Shown: positions 25,801 to 39,914, counted from the first letter of the stretch. The stretch is DNA of 64,000 nt from Gymnogyps californianus (GCF_018139145.2 NC_059475.1:15690937-15754936), one strand, 5' to 3'. Numbers and translations are program-made. Notes: generated from the sequence alone by a model not told the origin.

Positions 25801-28800
25801 ACTTCACAGTTTTTTAAGCATTGCGAGTCAATGGAAATATTCTACTATTAAAAAAAATTGAACAATTCCTTATGTCATGCATTTATTTGTAGTAACACAG
25901 TGTATACTGCCGAAAAGAAATTATCCTATCAAGTACATTCAGTGAGGTAGTTTTCATATCCCTGTGTAAGTCTAATTCTGTCATGGCTCTGGCCCTTAAT
26001 CTTTGTATTTTGGTATACAATTTTTTGTAGTTTTCATAGGGGAAGTTAAGCGGACAATGTGTTTCCTGGAGGATATTTATAAAACTAGTTTTCAGGTTAA
26101 GGGTCAATGATTCAAATTCAACAGATTTTATCTAATGGATGTTCTGGAAGCAGCAGAATTAAATTAAAATGCCTGAAATCCTTGCCAAGATGCTTTAATT
26201 GGTAAATAAGTATCTTCTACTTAGGAATGACAGTTATGTAAGAGTAGAGTACTGGCACATTATTCAAAGGGATTTATTGCTTGCCTTTGCCATTTACATT
26301 CATGAGCAGAAAGACACCCATGCTTGAGGGACAAAACCAGATATTGTTTTAATGAAAATGATCTCCGAGTCTGGTGGAAAACTTTTCAGATAGGATTGCA
26401 GTAGTCAGCCCCCAGTAGAAAGAAGCCAACAGCATTAATACATGTCACAACTCACTTAAACAACTTGATGCAGATCTTGTGTGCGTGGGAGGAAAAAAGT
26501 AGCGTGTGTTCACATATGCACTGCTCACTGAGAAACTTCAAGGACGAGGACAGCTAATCAGTGTACCGCACAGTTCTGGCCTCATTACGAACCCTGTCTT
26601 TGTGGATACTCCTCATCCATCAGAATAGTTCTACCGAATATATCAGGAACTCTGTCAGGATCAAGCTTATGCACCCAAGTGTGGGTGTGCAGAACACGTT
26701 GGGAACATCACTTCTCATCTTCCAAGGTGTCAGAGAAATCACCTGTCAGCAAACCTTCTCGGGATCTACTGTCATCCTTCTGCAATGAAGCAGTGACACA
26801 TCAGGCCATGGAGAAATACAGCACTCATCCTAATTAAGAGCAGGGCTCAGGCAGTATTGAAGCATTTGCAAACACAGTATTAATGTTAAGAAAATTACTT
26901 ATTTTCCAAATATAAACATAATACCAAGTTTTAAATAGTAATGGTCCTTAGCTTGAGAAATATACTCAAGAGTAGCTGAAGGATATGGAAGAGGATGCGG
27001 ATAAGGGAATGGCACTTCAATATAGTGTCATGGGCTAACTCTGCCTATGATACCATACCTAATTTGCCACAGTGCAGCAAGTATTTAAGTTTATGCGTGT
27101 GTGTGGTGAAAGCATAGAGTGGTCTAGTGACTCTTTGAAATTTCTTAATGGAAAAATTTTTAGCTACCTCATTTTAACTAAATCCCAAGCCTTTAAAAAA
27201 AAAATTATTAAATTGTGTATGTCACCTGCAAATATTACTTCCATTAGAATACTATATAGTCTTTTGGAAGAGAAGAAATTCATCATCCAAGTCAGGAATC
27301 TCATCACAGTAGCATTAAGCATTATCTTGGGTTTGTATTTAAATCAATGGAAGTTTTGCTCTGGTTTCACTGAAAGCATAGCCTAAAAAGAACAAAATCA
27401 TCTTTGCTTCGTCCCACTAAAACCAATGGTTGAATCCACCTGGAATGTTTCGGCATCCCCCAAAGGTACCTGGCTGAATCCTTGACCTGTGAGAGACTAC
27501 GTATTAAAATACCGAACTAATGAAAAGCTAGGTCCTTCAGCTATGTGTTCATACTCTGTTAGCAAGGTCACCCTGTCCTTCTTAGTCTCACATTATTAAA
27601 AACAAGTCCAACTCTAACCTGGTCATTAGATTATGAAGTAAATTGCCCATCTCCTATCTAATATTAAAAACCTCTGGAAATCCACAAGGTTTAAGTCAGA
27701 AAAGCCAGAATTTTTCTAAAACCAAGCAATCTTTATAAAATTTAAAACCTGAATAAAAATTAACATGCTAGTCTTATAAAATGGCCCTACTATGCTGTGA
27801 AGTATTATAAATTTAGTTCCTGGCTACTACTTTTTCCTAAAGCAGCAGAGAATACACAGTACTGATCATCTCTGATCTCTCTCTTTGGTTGAGAAAGACT
27901 TTAATAGCTTGTTCTAAAGACAGACAGAAGTGGACTTTTTTCAACCCTGAAAATACAAGAGACATTCCCAGGCTTTTAGAGAATTCCCTGGATATCTTTG
28001 AGTGTGCATACAGCTTTCACTAAAGGGGTAATATATGGATTTGAAACAGATGGTTTTTTTCTTTTCCAAAATTATTGTTATCACAAATCCTACAGTTTGG
28101 AATAGTCAGGCTAAAAATCCTATTCTCAATTATACCACTTCTGCGTGCTTAGTTTTTCTCACATCAAAGTTTCATGAGCTTTACAGTCACCACACAGTTT
28201 TCTAAGGAAAAGGACAGATAGCCTGACAGCTGTAGAGGGCTTACACTGCAAGTATTTAAAGAATCCTTCTTTAATCTGATTTTAGCGGAAATTAAGCTTT
28301 ACCCATTTTCTATTTGCAACAAAATTAACAGGGTTGATCTCACAGATAACTAAACCATTCCCTGGAAGTCTGGAATCTGTTATGTGCAGTCTCAAAAGCT
28401 ATTATTATGTTGCATACAGAAGGAAGGAAGGAGGGAAGGAGGGAGAGAAGGGAGGGAGGGAGAGAGGGAGGGGAGCAAAAAGCTGAAACTATCTGTTTCC
28501 ATGACAGTGTGTATCATAATGTAATTTGTTAATATTCCATCTGAGCCCTCAATAAAGGGGATTTGCAGCAAACCCTGGAGTATATTCAGTCTCTGAAAAC
28601 CAGGCCACATGGTGGGATGTGGTTAAGACCAGAACTCGGGTATCCAGCTTCCCACAGGCTCTTCCATAACTATTAGATTGTTCCCAGAAAGTCCCTTTTA
28701 ACCCTAAATTACTTTAAAAATACTCATATTTCTTTAATCTCCTTTCAGATATCACAATTCTGAGAATTCACTAACCTTTTGGAGTGTAATCACCAATAAC

Positions 28801-29720
28801 ATTTTTCCACTACGGTATTTCTTTTCCTTTTTTCCCTTTCTTAAATAAGCATATAGGTTAAAGAAGCTCAAATAAGCATGCTCAGTTATTTCACCACCTA
28901 GTATTTTAGTGACCTACCCCAAGTCATTTAGGGTCAAAATAGAATTTTATAACACTGAAGACTCTGCAACTCATTAGAAACCTTTAGTGCATCAGTAAAG
29001 AACAAATGCTGTATTATGCTCTCAACTAAGCACACACATGGAGATTAGAGACTACTAATAGAGCATGACTAGCACCTTTGCAAACAAAGGACTGCACAGA
29101 TAAATACACTGCTTGCCTAATGGCAAAAGGCAGACAGATGTGATGACAGAGGTAGAGCTTGTACTGAAAGCTTTTTTTTTTTTTAAACCCATGCTTAAAC
29201 TGTATGTCCCTCTGTGATCATTAAGCACTGGGAATGAATGTTTTGGGTGGTTGTTGTAAATAAGGATTTAAAAAAATCTGATGCTGATACTTTTAATGGC
29301 TTTGAAAACCCTTAAATGATTAAATAACTTGATTGCAGTCTACTACTAACCCTTAGTGGTATAAAAGTCAGAATATTTTGATGCAAGACATCAATTCTTG
29401 CCCAAAATTTGAGTCCTATGAGGGACCCTATGTCTGAAGTCATTAATGTGAAGGGAGTTTTGCCTTGACCAGATGATAAAGCCTTAAGACTGTGTTTGAG
29501 TATCTAAAAAAAGTTTTGTGCAGCCACTTCAGTTGGTAAAGTTCCTTAAAACCTCAGAAAATAGTATTAATTTAAAAATAACATGGGAAGCAATATTTGT
29601 TTCCATCTCTCCGAGTACAGCAATTCCACTCAACACAGAGACTGTGTGATTTGTTGGGTAGGTTGGGGAAGGATGACTCTTCAGGAGGATTTGCAGGGGC
29701 TCCACATGTCCCTTTGCACA
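22840..29720. other. Intergenic, no gene seen
   Basis: This is AT-rich sequence with no recognised gene. A GC-richer patch at 23.4-23.67 kb has open frames on both strands without a recognisable product. A purine-rich microsatellite lies at 28.42-28.47 kb. Confidence 0.6.
28418..28475 (+). repeat. GGAA/GGGA purine microsatellite
   Basis: About 58 bases consist almost only of A and G, in imperfect GGAA, GGGA and GA units. It is a typical polypurine microsatellite that could adopt triplex (H-DNA) structure. Confidence 0.9.
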
Positions 29721-30871
29721 TGTGGTGGGTTGACCCTGCCTGGATGCCAGGTACCCACCAAAGCCACTCTTATCACTCCCCCTCCTCAGCTGGACAGGGG
29801 AGAGAAAATATAACAAAAGGCTTGTGGGTCGAGATAAGGACAGAGAGAGATCACTCACCAATTACCGTCATGGGCAAAACAGACTCGACTTGGGGAAAAA
29901 TTAGTTTAATTTATTACTAGTCAAATCAGAATAGGATAATGAGAAATAAAACCAAATCTTAAAACACCTTCCCCCCACCCCTCCCTTCTTCCCGGGCTTA
30001 ACTTTACTCCTGATTTTCTCTACCTCCTCCCCCCGAGCGGCGCAGGGGGACGGGGAATGGGGGTTGCAGTCAGTTCATCACACGTTGTTTCTGCTGCTCC
30101 TTCCTCCTCAGGGAGAGGACTCCTCACCCTCTTCCCCTGCTGTGGCGTGGGGTCCCTCCCACGGGAGACAGTCCTCCACGAACTTCTCCAACATGAGTCC
30201 TTCCCACAGGCTACAGTTCTTCACGAACTGCTCCAGCGTGGTTCCCTTCCATGGGGTGCAGTCCTTCAGGAACAGACTGCTCCAGCGTGGGTCCCCTGTG
30301 GGGTCACAAGTCCTGCCAGCAAACCTGCTTCAGCATGGGGTCCTCTCTCCACGGGTCCGCAAGTCCTGCCGGGAGCCTGCTCCAGCGCAGGCTTCCCACA
30401 GGGTCACAGCATCCTTCGGGCATCCACCTGCTCCAGCGTGGGGTCCTCCACGGGCTGCAGGTGGATATCTGCTCCACCGTTCACCTCCATGGGCTGCAGG
30501 GGGACAGCCTGCCTCACCATGGTCTTCACCACGGGCTGCAGGGGAATCTCTGCTGGGGTGCCTGGAGCACCTCCTCCCCCTCCTTCTTCCCTGACCTTGG
30601 TGTCTGCGGAGTTGTTTTTCTCACATATTCTCACTCTCTGGCTGCAACTGCTACTCCCCTGTAACTTCTTTTCCCCTTCTTAAATATGTTATCCCAGAGG
30701 CGCTACCACTGTTGCTGATGGGCTCGGCCTTGGCCAGCGGTGGGTCCGTCTTGGAACCCGCTGGCATTGGCTTTATCGGACATAGGGGAAGCTTCTAGCA
30801 GCTTCTCACAGAAGCCACCCCTGTAGCCCCCCTGCTACCAAAACCTTGCCACGCAAACCCAATACAGCACA
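29716..30871 (-). mobile_element. Solo LTR copy E, 1146 bp, second LTR family
   Basis: The LTR occupies 29721-30866 and lies on the minus strand. The plus strand begins TGTGGTGGGTTGACCCTGCC and ends GCAAACCCAATACA. It is flanked by a perfect 5-bp target duplication GCACA (29716-29720 and 30867-30871). On the sense strand it begins TGTATTGGGTTTGCGTGGC, and a TATA-like CATATTTAAG lies near 30680-30690. The central part (30183-30550) is a degenerate minisatellite. Open frames of up to 208 codons inside come from this GC-rich low-complexity sequence and are not genes. This family differs from copies A-D. No internal proviral sequence remains. Confidence 0.92.
30183..30560 (+). repeat. Degenerate minisatellite inside LTR E
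   Basis: The phrase CTGCTCCAGCGTGGGGTCC and its variants start at 30183, 30228, 30277, 30325, 30377 and 30428, spaced 45-52 bases. A related shorter unit containing CCATGGGCTGCAGG/CTGCTCCACC follows at 30469 and 30509, spaced about 40 bases. The array lies wholly within the LTR. Confidence 0.8.
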
Positions 30872-33800
30872 AGAAGTTTTGGGGGGAGGCTCAGACATGC
30901 CAGAGAAGAATGGATGAAAAGGATTTGTTGCGAGACAGGCCTTCCAGTCCCCTGGTAATGAGGCAACAGAACCTGCACCATTTCTTAGATGAAATTATAC
31001 ATCTGCAGCCTGAGGCCCACAGAAAGAGTTTGATAACACTTTTACAACAGATACAGTTTTTTTAGGCAAACCACTTTGTCTTGGCTTCAGTTCACCAGCC
31101 TGCAAAATGGACGTTATCTAACTGTGGTTTTGTGAAACAAGGAACAATTGCAGAGTGCTTTCAGATAGACTGATGAAAGCTTTTACTTTGTACGTTACAT
31201 TTTTATTGGTGGAGGGATATGGAAGGATGTGGGAGTAAGGCCAGAAGATCTGACAACATAAGCGAAGAAAATAATGTCCAGAAGAAGAATTGTTGTCGCC
31301 CTGATCTATTTTATAGGTCAGTCTGTCTCTCAGACATTTCCATGTCCACTGTCTTTTACAACTGTAAACACCTGCAGCAAGTACCATGAAGAAAGGCAGT
31401 ATTAGCTACCTTTAATCCAATGTCAACATCAGAAAAGTAGGCAGCACATAGCTAACCAATTCTAGGAAGCTCTTAGGTGTTGGTTCACAGGGCAGCTTTT
31501 CCACTTCTAAGTTGTATCAACAGATTTGGAATCAAAGCTTCTGGTTTTTATTTCCAGTGTGGCAGTTGCTCCACAACAAGGAGTAACTTCTTTGCTTCAC
31601 AACCTATGAAACCCTTGGCTTAATGTTTACCTATTTCACAGAATAAGTATGAACACTAACCACTGTAAAATATTTTATAGTAAAACTGCCTGTAAGAAAA
31701 AACAGTGCCTAAGTAATTAAAGTGTGATGGCCGTTTAGTTGCACAATTGATTTGATGTTGGTCTTCCAAAATTATTTTAAAGGTGTTACTTTTACGTTCA
31801 TATCACTATTTAATTCCTGCTTCTGCAAAAACATATTAAAAGTGAGTGTTAGTTGCAGGAGGATGTAGCAATCTTGATTTTCTTTCTCCACAAGGCTTTC
31901 TGTACCCTTTGCTTCAAACTGTCCTTCTCCCACTTCCCCCTTGTGACGTAAGTCAATCAGGTCAACTATGTAACTTTTCATCCAATTTAGATACATTCAG
32001 TAAAATTACCAGTTAGATACCAAAGCAAATATCTATATAGAGTCCATCTTTTGAAATAAAGCTCAAGCTATGCAACAAAATGTTATACTGATCTGTGAGT
32101 TTTCCTACTCCAGGATATGTAACTTCTTTTGAAAGAGCTTGCATTATGATTTATTTCCATTCCTCTGCAGTAGGTAGAAGCCTGTATTTCCATTTTCTAG
32201 ACACACAGCTTGGCAGAGGCAAGAAAATTACAAACAATGCTCTTTCAAATATTCTCACCCAGCCTTATTTTTATGAATACTTTTGGAGATGAGGAAAAAT
32301 ATTTGCAATGCAGTATTAAACATGTATGAATTGACAAAGAATAAAGATCAATGGCTGATAAAGTACAAAAGGTGACAGAAGCAGAGTGAAACAACTTCTA
32401 AGCTACTTTTATGTTTAGCTAGGGCTTATGCAGGTCAATACAAAACATGCAAATTTGCCCCTGGCACACCTTTTGTAGAAATCTCTTTTTAAAATTTCAT
32501 CAAAGAAAGGAAAAGTTGGGATGACTTCCCTTTCTGTAATGAAGTCGCCCCTTGCCACATATTATTTACACATCTTGCTCATAATACTACTACTGAAGAG
32601 AAAGTGTTTCATCTCTGAAGTAGACAAAATGTTTCCTGATGGCCAGGGTCCAAAACAACGCAGGATGGAGTAGAACTTGCAACCATATCCTCCCATTCTT
32701 GTAACATTCAAATCTCCTCAGCAAGTTTTTCAGGAAAAGATAATGCTGGGGTCCAACAAGGACACCAACAATACTTTTTGCTAAATACTGTTCCTTTTTT
32801 CAGTGTGAGGAAACAAATACACGTCCAGTCTGTAACTAACTGTTCCAATGAGCACAGATACATTTTTTGGTGTGTTTTATTTTCAACTTCCAAAACTGTA
32901 AATAATGTCAGCACTATTCTACAGATGTCCACAAACATGCATTTTTCATTTCAGCATAACCAGATGAAACAGTGGACAAAAGGGTGTTTCATGCTGCGGA
33001 GAGTCTAGAAAGGTTGGGGAAATGGCTTCCAGACCAGAAGTGGTCTTGCTACTCTTTCACTGGAAGATTCAGTCTTCAGCACACTCCCCATGGAAGAGTA
33101 GCAGGGAAAAACGAAGACTCCAGACAGGCGGGGGACTGGGGAATGAGAGCCACCTCTCCTCAAACACCTCTGTGGAGCAAAAATGAAAGGCCATAAATTC
33201 TGGTTTAAATCCTCCACTTCCATATTTCCTGAAAAACATTCAATACACACACTCACCTGTATGCTTGCTCACGCTTGTGCATGCTCATACTCACTTGCAC
33301 ACTCACCAGAATGTATACACACTGATGCATCTTTACATTCACTCACACGCCTCCCATATGCCCATTTGCTCATACACACTGACTCCTGCTCCGTCTCACG
33401 CCCATGCTCACATGTACTCACTCACACTCACTTGGTCATACCGCTGTACCCCCCTTGCACTCACCTGTGCTTCCCCCCCATCCTTTGAGATTTTTCTTCC
33501 TAGAACAACTAATCATTCATTCTTCGGCTATGCATTTTGTATTTTCAGCACCAAGTTCTCCTAATGGCACTGATTATTACTTTGTCTGCACTTAAAGATC
33601 AATTCTCATCAGGAACTAAGCACCATAATTTAAAAGCCTAAAGGAAAAGGAAGACCTTTGGTTCGTACAATTCATGACAACACAAGGTAATAGCACTTTT
33701 CATCCACAGTGCCTAAAGAGCAGAACTGTACTTTTCACAACATGCATAGGAAAGTGAAAAGTGTGGTCTAAACTTTAATCTCTCAAAGATACATCAGATC

Positions 33801-36800
33801 CTACCTCAACTTTCTCCACAAAGCAGTTAAAAAGCTTATACTTTAACTCTGATTTGCAATCCAGCCCAAAAGGTGGGATAACTTCACAGAGCAGAAGACA
33901 GTTGAGAAATTGCAACATGCAATACCAAGGAAAGACAGGTAGCAACGTTCAGCATGTACCTTTGAATCTGCCACCTGATCTGACTGCTTTTTTCTTGTGT
34001 TATGAGAAATAGTGACCATTTCTATCTACCGCCAGCATGCCACTCATTACATTACAGGAGTAGGCCTGCATGTCATATTTACAGTACAGGTGTACAATGG
34101 ATTTATGCAGTAATAACAGTCCTTTGCATTTTATGCCACCATTTTCCTAGCAATTCCATTATTCCTAATACTTGCCATTTTGACCACCACTGAGCATTGC
34201 ACTGATGTTTTCACAGAACTTTCTTATTACACATCCGCAACCTGAGCAATCAGAGAGTTAGTCCAGAGCTTGCCATTTTAGGTGGAAAAAAACCCAAAAA
34301 CAAGAACGCCTTTTCTTCAAGGCAAATCAGTTTACTCACATAACATACCATTTGCTGCTTTATCACCCAGCTACTGAGTATCATGAGATACTCTGCAGAT
34401 CTAAAGTAAAAGGTCAACTTTCAATTTTATTATTCTAAGTAATTCCCTGTCATCAGCAAACTTTCTCACATCATTTTGTACCTCCTTTGGGATAATGTAT
34501 GATAACACTGAAGCACAGAGGCCTGGTACAAATTCCTGGGAAACATCACTGCTGACTTCCCCCCATTAGTCCAAGGTTTATAAAAAAATAATAATAAATA
34601 AACCAAAAAACCTAAACACCACAAGAATAAAACCCCCATGTTGACTCTCCCTTTTTTCCCTGCAATAACTGAGTGATAACCACGTGCATATAATTATGAC
34701 AGGACAGAAGTAGATATAATTCTAAAAGACAGGCTTTTTTTAAAATTACTACCACAATCTTGTAAATATCTGGTAGATACTTAGCCTTTGCCTAATGTTC
34801 AGAGGCTACTCATCTGCTTTATGATGACAGTGGCATTATATAAACTGCAGATGACGTGAAAAAATATGTAATAACATATTGATTTACACAAGAAATCAAA
34901 TAAAAACTGCATCAGGAATAATGTGCCACATTTTCCTTTAATGAGACATTTATGGTACTTGTTCCGCATGTGATTTGTGTGATATACATACACTGTATGT
35001 TCTTTACCACAAGACTTTTTTTGTACTTATTTAATATTTCCATCAGTGGAAATGAGAAGCCAAAAAAGTGCTGTAAGTGATACACTTCTTGCTGCAACCA
35101 CAGTACCCTACCTTTTACTTCTTGTTTTTCTTGCTGTTCGTTATTATCTCATTTCCAAGCCACCTTCTCTTCAGTTGAGAATACCAAAATAGCTTGTACC
35201 ATCTTAGATGTCTTACCTCCTTCTTCAGCAAGACATCATTCCTCTTCTGTCTTCTCTTTGCAACTTTTCCATGGTGCTTCAAGTCTGAAATTATCCTCAT
35301 GTCCTGTACCAGTATTCATATTTTTCTACACCTTCAATACAGTGAAAACTTTTTTTTTTTTTGAAACTAGGCTTTCTTCCTCAATTTACTCTGTTCTTTC
35401 CTTCTGAATATATTATCGGTCTTGCCTCAGTTCTCACTATAAGCATTTTGGAGCCAAGATTGCACCTGTTTCTCTGACCACATCTCCTTCTTTGTTTCTA
35501 AAGCACCCTGCATCTTTACCAGGTTTTGGTAAATGTGCATGTAAATAATATTCCTCTACAGAATAAAAACTGTCTATTTTCTTTTTTAATCAGTGTAGAG
35601 CTGAAATTTTCAAGGAAGCCTCCCTTCTCCGATCTCTAACCTAAAGTCCTGAGTCACTGGCTTGCTCATTTAGAAAAATATATTTCATAAAATCTTACAG
35701 AAATGTAAACAAATCATCAAAAGGAAGTAGGCATAGACCTAAATATATGATTAAACATTTTGCTGCACCAAGGCCTAAATATTCCTGTTTCCAAATAAAG
35801 TTATTTGGCTGATAAATTTCTGTTTAAGAGTTGCTGAATTTAAAAACTGAATCTGATTAAGCATGTTTACCTTTATAAAACATGTCCAATTGAAACAGAA
35901 CCCTCTTTGATCAGACTAAGATTTTGTTGTTGTTGTTCTAGTGTAGCAACCTTATTAAAATTCAGTACATAAAATTTTCTATTATGAAAACATTTATTTC
36001 TCTTCATCCTTTCCAAACCTTTCTAAGTTCGCAGTATATTTTATTTTTCCTTTCATTTACAATATACAGAAAGAGAAAAAATATTTTTTTATAATTTTAA
36101 AATTAGAAAATCAGTTTGAAAATGAATACATCACTCTGAACTCTGCAGCAGAAAGCCAGCTAGGTACATGCCCAAGAAAGGACAGGCAGAAGATGAGACA
36201 ATATAGGACAGCTTTAGACTTACAAACTTTCACAGACAAAGAGCTCTCTTGTTCTGTGTCTGAGCTGTTCAGTACCTAACAGAAAAGGGACCTGAAGTTT
36301 CTACTACTGCAATATAAATAGTTGCAGTTATACTGATAACTCATCTTTATTCTAGAATTTGGCTTTTGGTCAACATTAGAAGACAACAGATTTTTTTCCC
36401 TCTCCAAATTAACTAGTGTAATGGAATTCTCCTCAAGAGTTGCAATAAATAGGTTCTCGTTATCTGTCATTGAATAGATGAATAACACCAAAACAGGAAT
36501 AAGAAGTCTCTAATAAATAACCAGAACAATCCATCTAGTTTTTCATTTCAATTAATCACATGACATGACCAGAAGTGGATCTACCAAGGGACCAAACTGC
36601 AGGCACTCCCAGTCACAAACAGGCACAGATCCCACCCCATGGCTATGGTCACGCTGCCAGATGTGCCCCAGATCGTGGGAGGGGGCACTGGCACAGCCCC
36701 AGAAAGCTGGGGACCCACCCTACCCAAAGGTTCTCCACCCTTCAGTTAAAGCAGGTTCCAGCCTGACATGAAAGAGCCACATTGCATTTGGAGAGAGAAA

Positions 36801-39800
36801 AATAAGTAGCATAACTAATTAGGCTATGGTACTTATCAGCTTGTGAATGAGAGAAGGTGAAAACAATCTTGAAATAGTCAAAGCAATGATAGAAATCTTC
36901 TCCACTCCAAGCAGCAGGCCTTACAACAGCATAGGACCTGCAAGAAGGAAAAAAAAAAAAAAAAGATATTATCATATTTCAGCTGTTGGTTATTTGTTTC
37001 TAAAACTACAAAATCTTGCTGCTTGTTTTTTCTACTAAGGGGTGAGGTATCTCAAGTTTAGCATAGAATAGCTGCCACAATGTAAGACCATGTTGTGGTT
37101 TAATTCACAGCAACTTATTAATGAATTCATACTTTTGGCTTACGAAACAACAGGTTAGAAATATTCCCTCCTCCCAGCCTGGAAGGGGTTCTTAAAAGTG
37201 ACTGCAATTTTCAGCTCTGAATTGCAACATGTGGATTAGTTCTATACTAAGTCTTTTGTTCTATCATTTCCTAGAAAGGTTTGTACTAGCCAAAAGTAAT
37301 ATGCAATGCTACTGCAATTCTACAACAGAAAGATGTATCTTGCCTCAGTAAATTCATCTCATTTGTACAAGGAATAACAAATCAGTCCCATATATCAGCT
37401 ACTAGAGTAATACTGTCTATGTATGAGTTAACAACAGATCTGGCAAACTTTGAGGCAAATATTCTTCCCTGCGTAAAAGAGACTACGCAATAAAAAAAAT
37501 TGCTAAAATTACAGCATAATTCCTCTACTCCCTTTTTAGTGAGGATACTCGTACCAGGGTTTAAATGTAAGGAAGTAATTTTGTTGAGAGAAAACGTAAC
37601 CCTGTCACAACAGGAGACAACGCCCACAAAATATGTAACTCTGGTACAGAACAGTCTCCTGAAAGCCAGGATATGGCCATAACTGATAAGCTCATGGAAC
37701 CAATAACTACATTTGGATAAAGAGTTTCCGACTGCTTACGTATATAAAACAAAAAAAAGGGCAGTATTAATCAGGGAGGACATGAGCCGTACTTGTTCAA
37801 ACCGGGCAAAAATTCCAGGCAGAGGTCTGCCAGAGAAAGAAAACTTGTGGGCCATACACTAAGCTAAGTAGAAACTCATATAACTCCTCTGAAACCAATG
37901 CCTCCTCAAGGAGACATAAGCCACAGCAGAGTCTCACCAGTGAATTAATTGCATTCTTGCCTGCCACTTTCATATGAAGTCAACAGCCCGCCCACACCGG
38001 ATATATTAGGCACTCAACCATGACACTCTTAACTTTACAATCACTATTTTATTTCCATTTCAGGTCTGTGGTTATGTCTATTAACTCATTGCTGTTGGGA
38101 AACAGCAAATGACTTTAACAGCCTCAGCTTGTGGCCAGCACATACTTGTACACATCACAGGAAACCACACGTTGCGCTAGTTAAGCACGAGTTTTTCAAT
38201 ACCAGCATTGCCATGACCATAGAGGCATGGAGAATAAACTCTGTTCTCATTTCTATGTGTTTTTTTCCTAACTCAAACGAAACGAGTTATAATACGGCTT
38301 CTGTCACTACTGCTTCTTCTGATGGACAGAACTGGGGGTGGGGATGGGGGAAGTAGCACCAGCCTTGACTTTATTAGCTCACTCTATGGTTAAAACATAA
38401 ACTAATGCTAGTAAGCTAGCCTTTCTACCCACTTTTACTCTGAGAAAATAATGTTTGCTGCTGCCAACGGCAAAAGTAGCATTTGTCACTGTGTTTCCCA
38501 GAGCAGAGAGGCAGAAGTGGGAGATTTAGGAGCCAGAGTTTAGGACTACTGCTTCAGAGACATATGACTACCTAACTCTTCATTCTGCTGATGGGAGTTT
38601 TAATATCAATAACCTTCCACAAAATAAAAATAACAACAAAAAGTTATCAAGGGCATGCTGGTATATAGGAGCCCTCTTGAAATCCTACCGATTTTTACAA
38701 ACGTACTGGAACAGCGTAACAAAACGGTAGCCAAAGACAGTCCTTTCTTCCGCTCTGCCAGGCTATGTCCAGCATTAAGAACAGTGTTTCTCAATTTCAG
38801 ATTAAGGTAACTGCTTCCGTTGCAACACTAAAATCCTTAGCAGTTTTCAAACCTTGCAGCTTCCTGCATGTCGAAACTGGAGTAACGTTTAAGAATCCAA
38901 AAAGCATCTTCTAAACCATCTAAAACAGTAATCAAACAGCTTTAGAAGCTGTGTGGCTAAAGCCAGGGGAGATCTGAGCTAAACAGACCCAAAAAACCAA
39001 CATACAAAGCCAAAGGAATTAAGTGAAAGAAAAAAAAATAATGGCAAGAGTCAGAAAAAGGAGAATCAATCTCAATAAGTGTAACACCATCTTGTAACTT
39101 AGAAGAAAAAACTGCTTTAGAAATGTAGATAGAAATTTAGAAACTGATTTAGAAATAAAGCAGGAAATCATAACAGAACAAACCCTGTCATTGCATTAAA
39201 GTGAGTGTATTTTAATCTAATGGTATACACCAAGATGAATTTTCTTGCATTCAGACATGCCAGGGCTTCTCACTTATTGACCAGTGTCAGTACAGTGATT
39301 GCACCACTGCCTGGGTGCCCTGTTGGTTTACAGGATGTTTGCATAAACTGGCCATGGACATTTTAACCATTATATATTCTAGATCAGCCGTTGAAGAGCT
39401 TGACATCGTGCCTGACTGGGGAAAACAACATTGGATGTCCCATATTACCATTAGCATCAAGGGCACAGCTCCACACAGCTTTTTACCTCTTGATGCCAAT
39501 ACTTGTTTAAAGAATTTCCATCTCTCCCCCATGCTCCCCTTCTTCACTGTTGCTAGTAGAGGCAGAAAGAAAAAAAAAAAAAGCATATATTTTAAATACC
39601 CAGCAGCAAATTGATGTATCCTGCAGCCTTGCAAACACTTGTTCAAACACAGAAGACAAAACAGTATGGCAGAGCAGCACGAGGTAGGGTATACCCTTAA
39701 ATGAGATGCAAAAGGTGAGGATGATCGTGTTCCCAAAAGGCCAACTAAGTCAGTTATGGCCAAACACCACCCAGAGCACTAGAGGTTTTCTTTCCTGCCT

Positions 39801-39914
39801 CACCACATAACCGGCTCCTGACAACACGTAGGTGAGGATGCTGGGTCACTGCCACACAGGCAGAGCGCAATCTCCCTGCCTACAGCAAGTCATACTTGTG
39901 GAGCCTGTGAACTG
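30872..39914. other. Intergenic, no gene seen
   Basis: This is AT-rich sequence without a recognised gene. It contains a CACTCA-rich degenerate simple repeat (33.25-33.48 kb), a GC-richer patch at 36.57-36.77 kb, A runs at 36.94-36.96 and 39.57-39.58 kb, and a 158-codon minus-strand open frame (39287-39763) that I cannot assign. Confidence 0.6.
33247..33475 (+). repeat. CACTCA/CTCACA-rich degenerate simple repeat
   Basis: About 230 bases are built from loosely repeated CACTCAC, CTCACAC, CATACTCA and TGCTCA words. Translation in several plus frames gives His/Thr/Leu-rich repeats, as expected for a decayed dinucleotide or hexamer-type satellite rather than protein selection. Confidence 0.65.

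Noticed and set aside
30057..30683. 208-codon plus-strand open frame
   Set aside because: It lies entirely inside LTR E and comes from its GC-rich minisatellite. All three plus frames are open here and the product is low complexity.
37092..37115. TGTTGTGGTTTAATTC resembling the LTR family end
   Set aside because: Similarity stops after about 12 bases, and no LTR body or matching other end follows.
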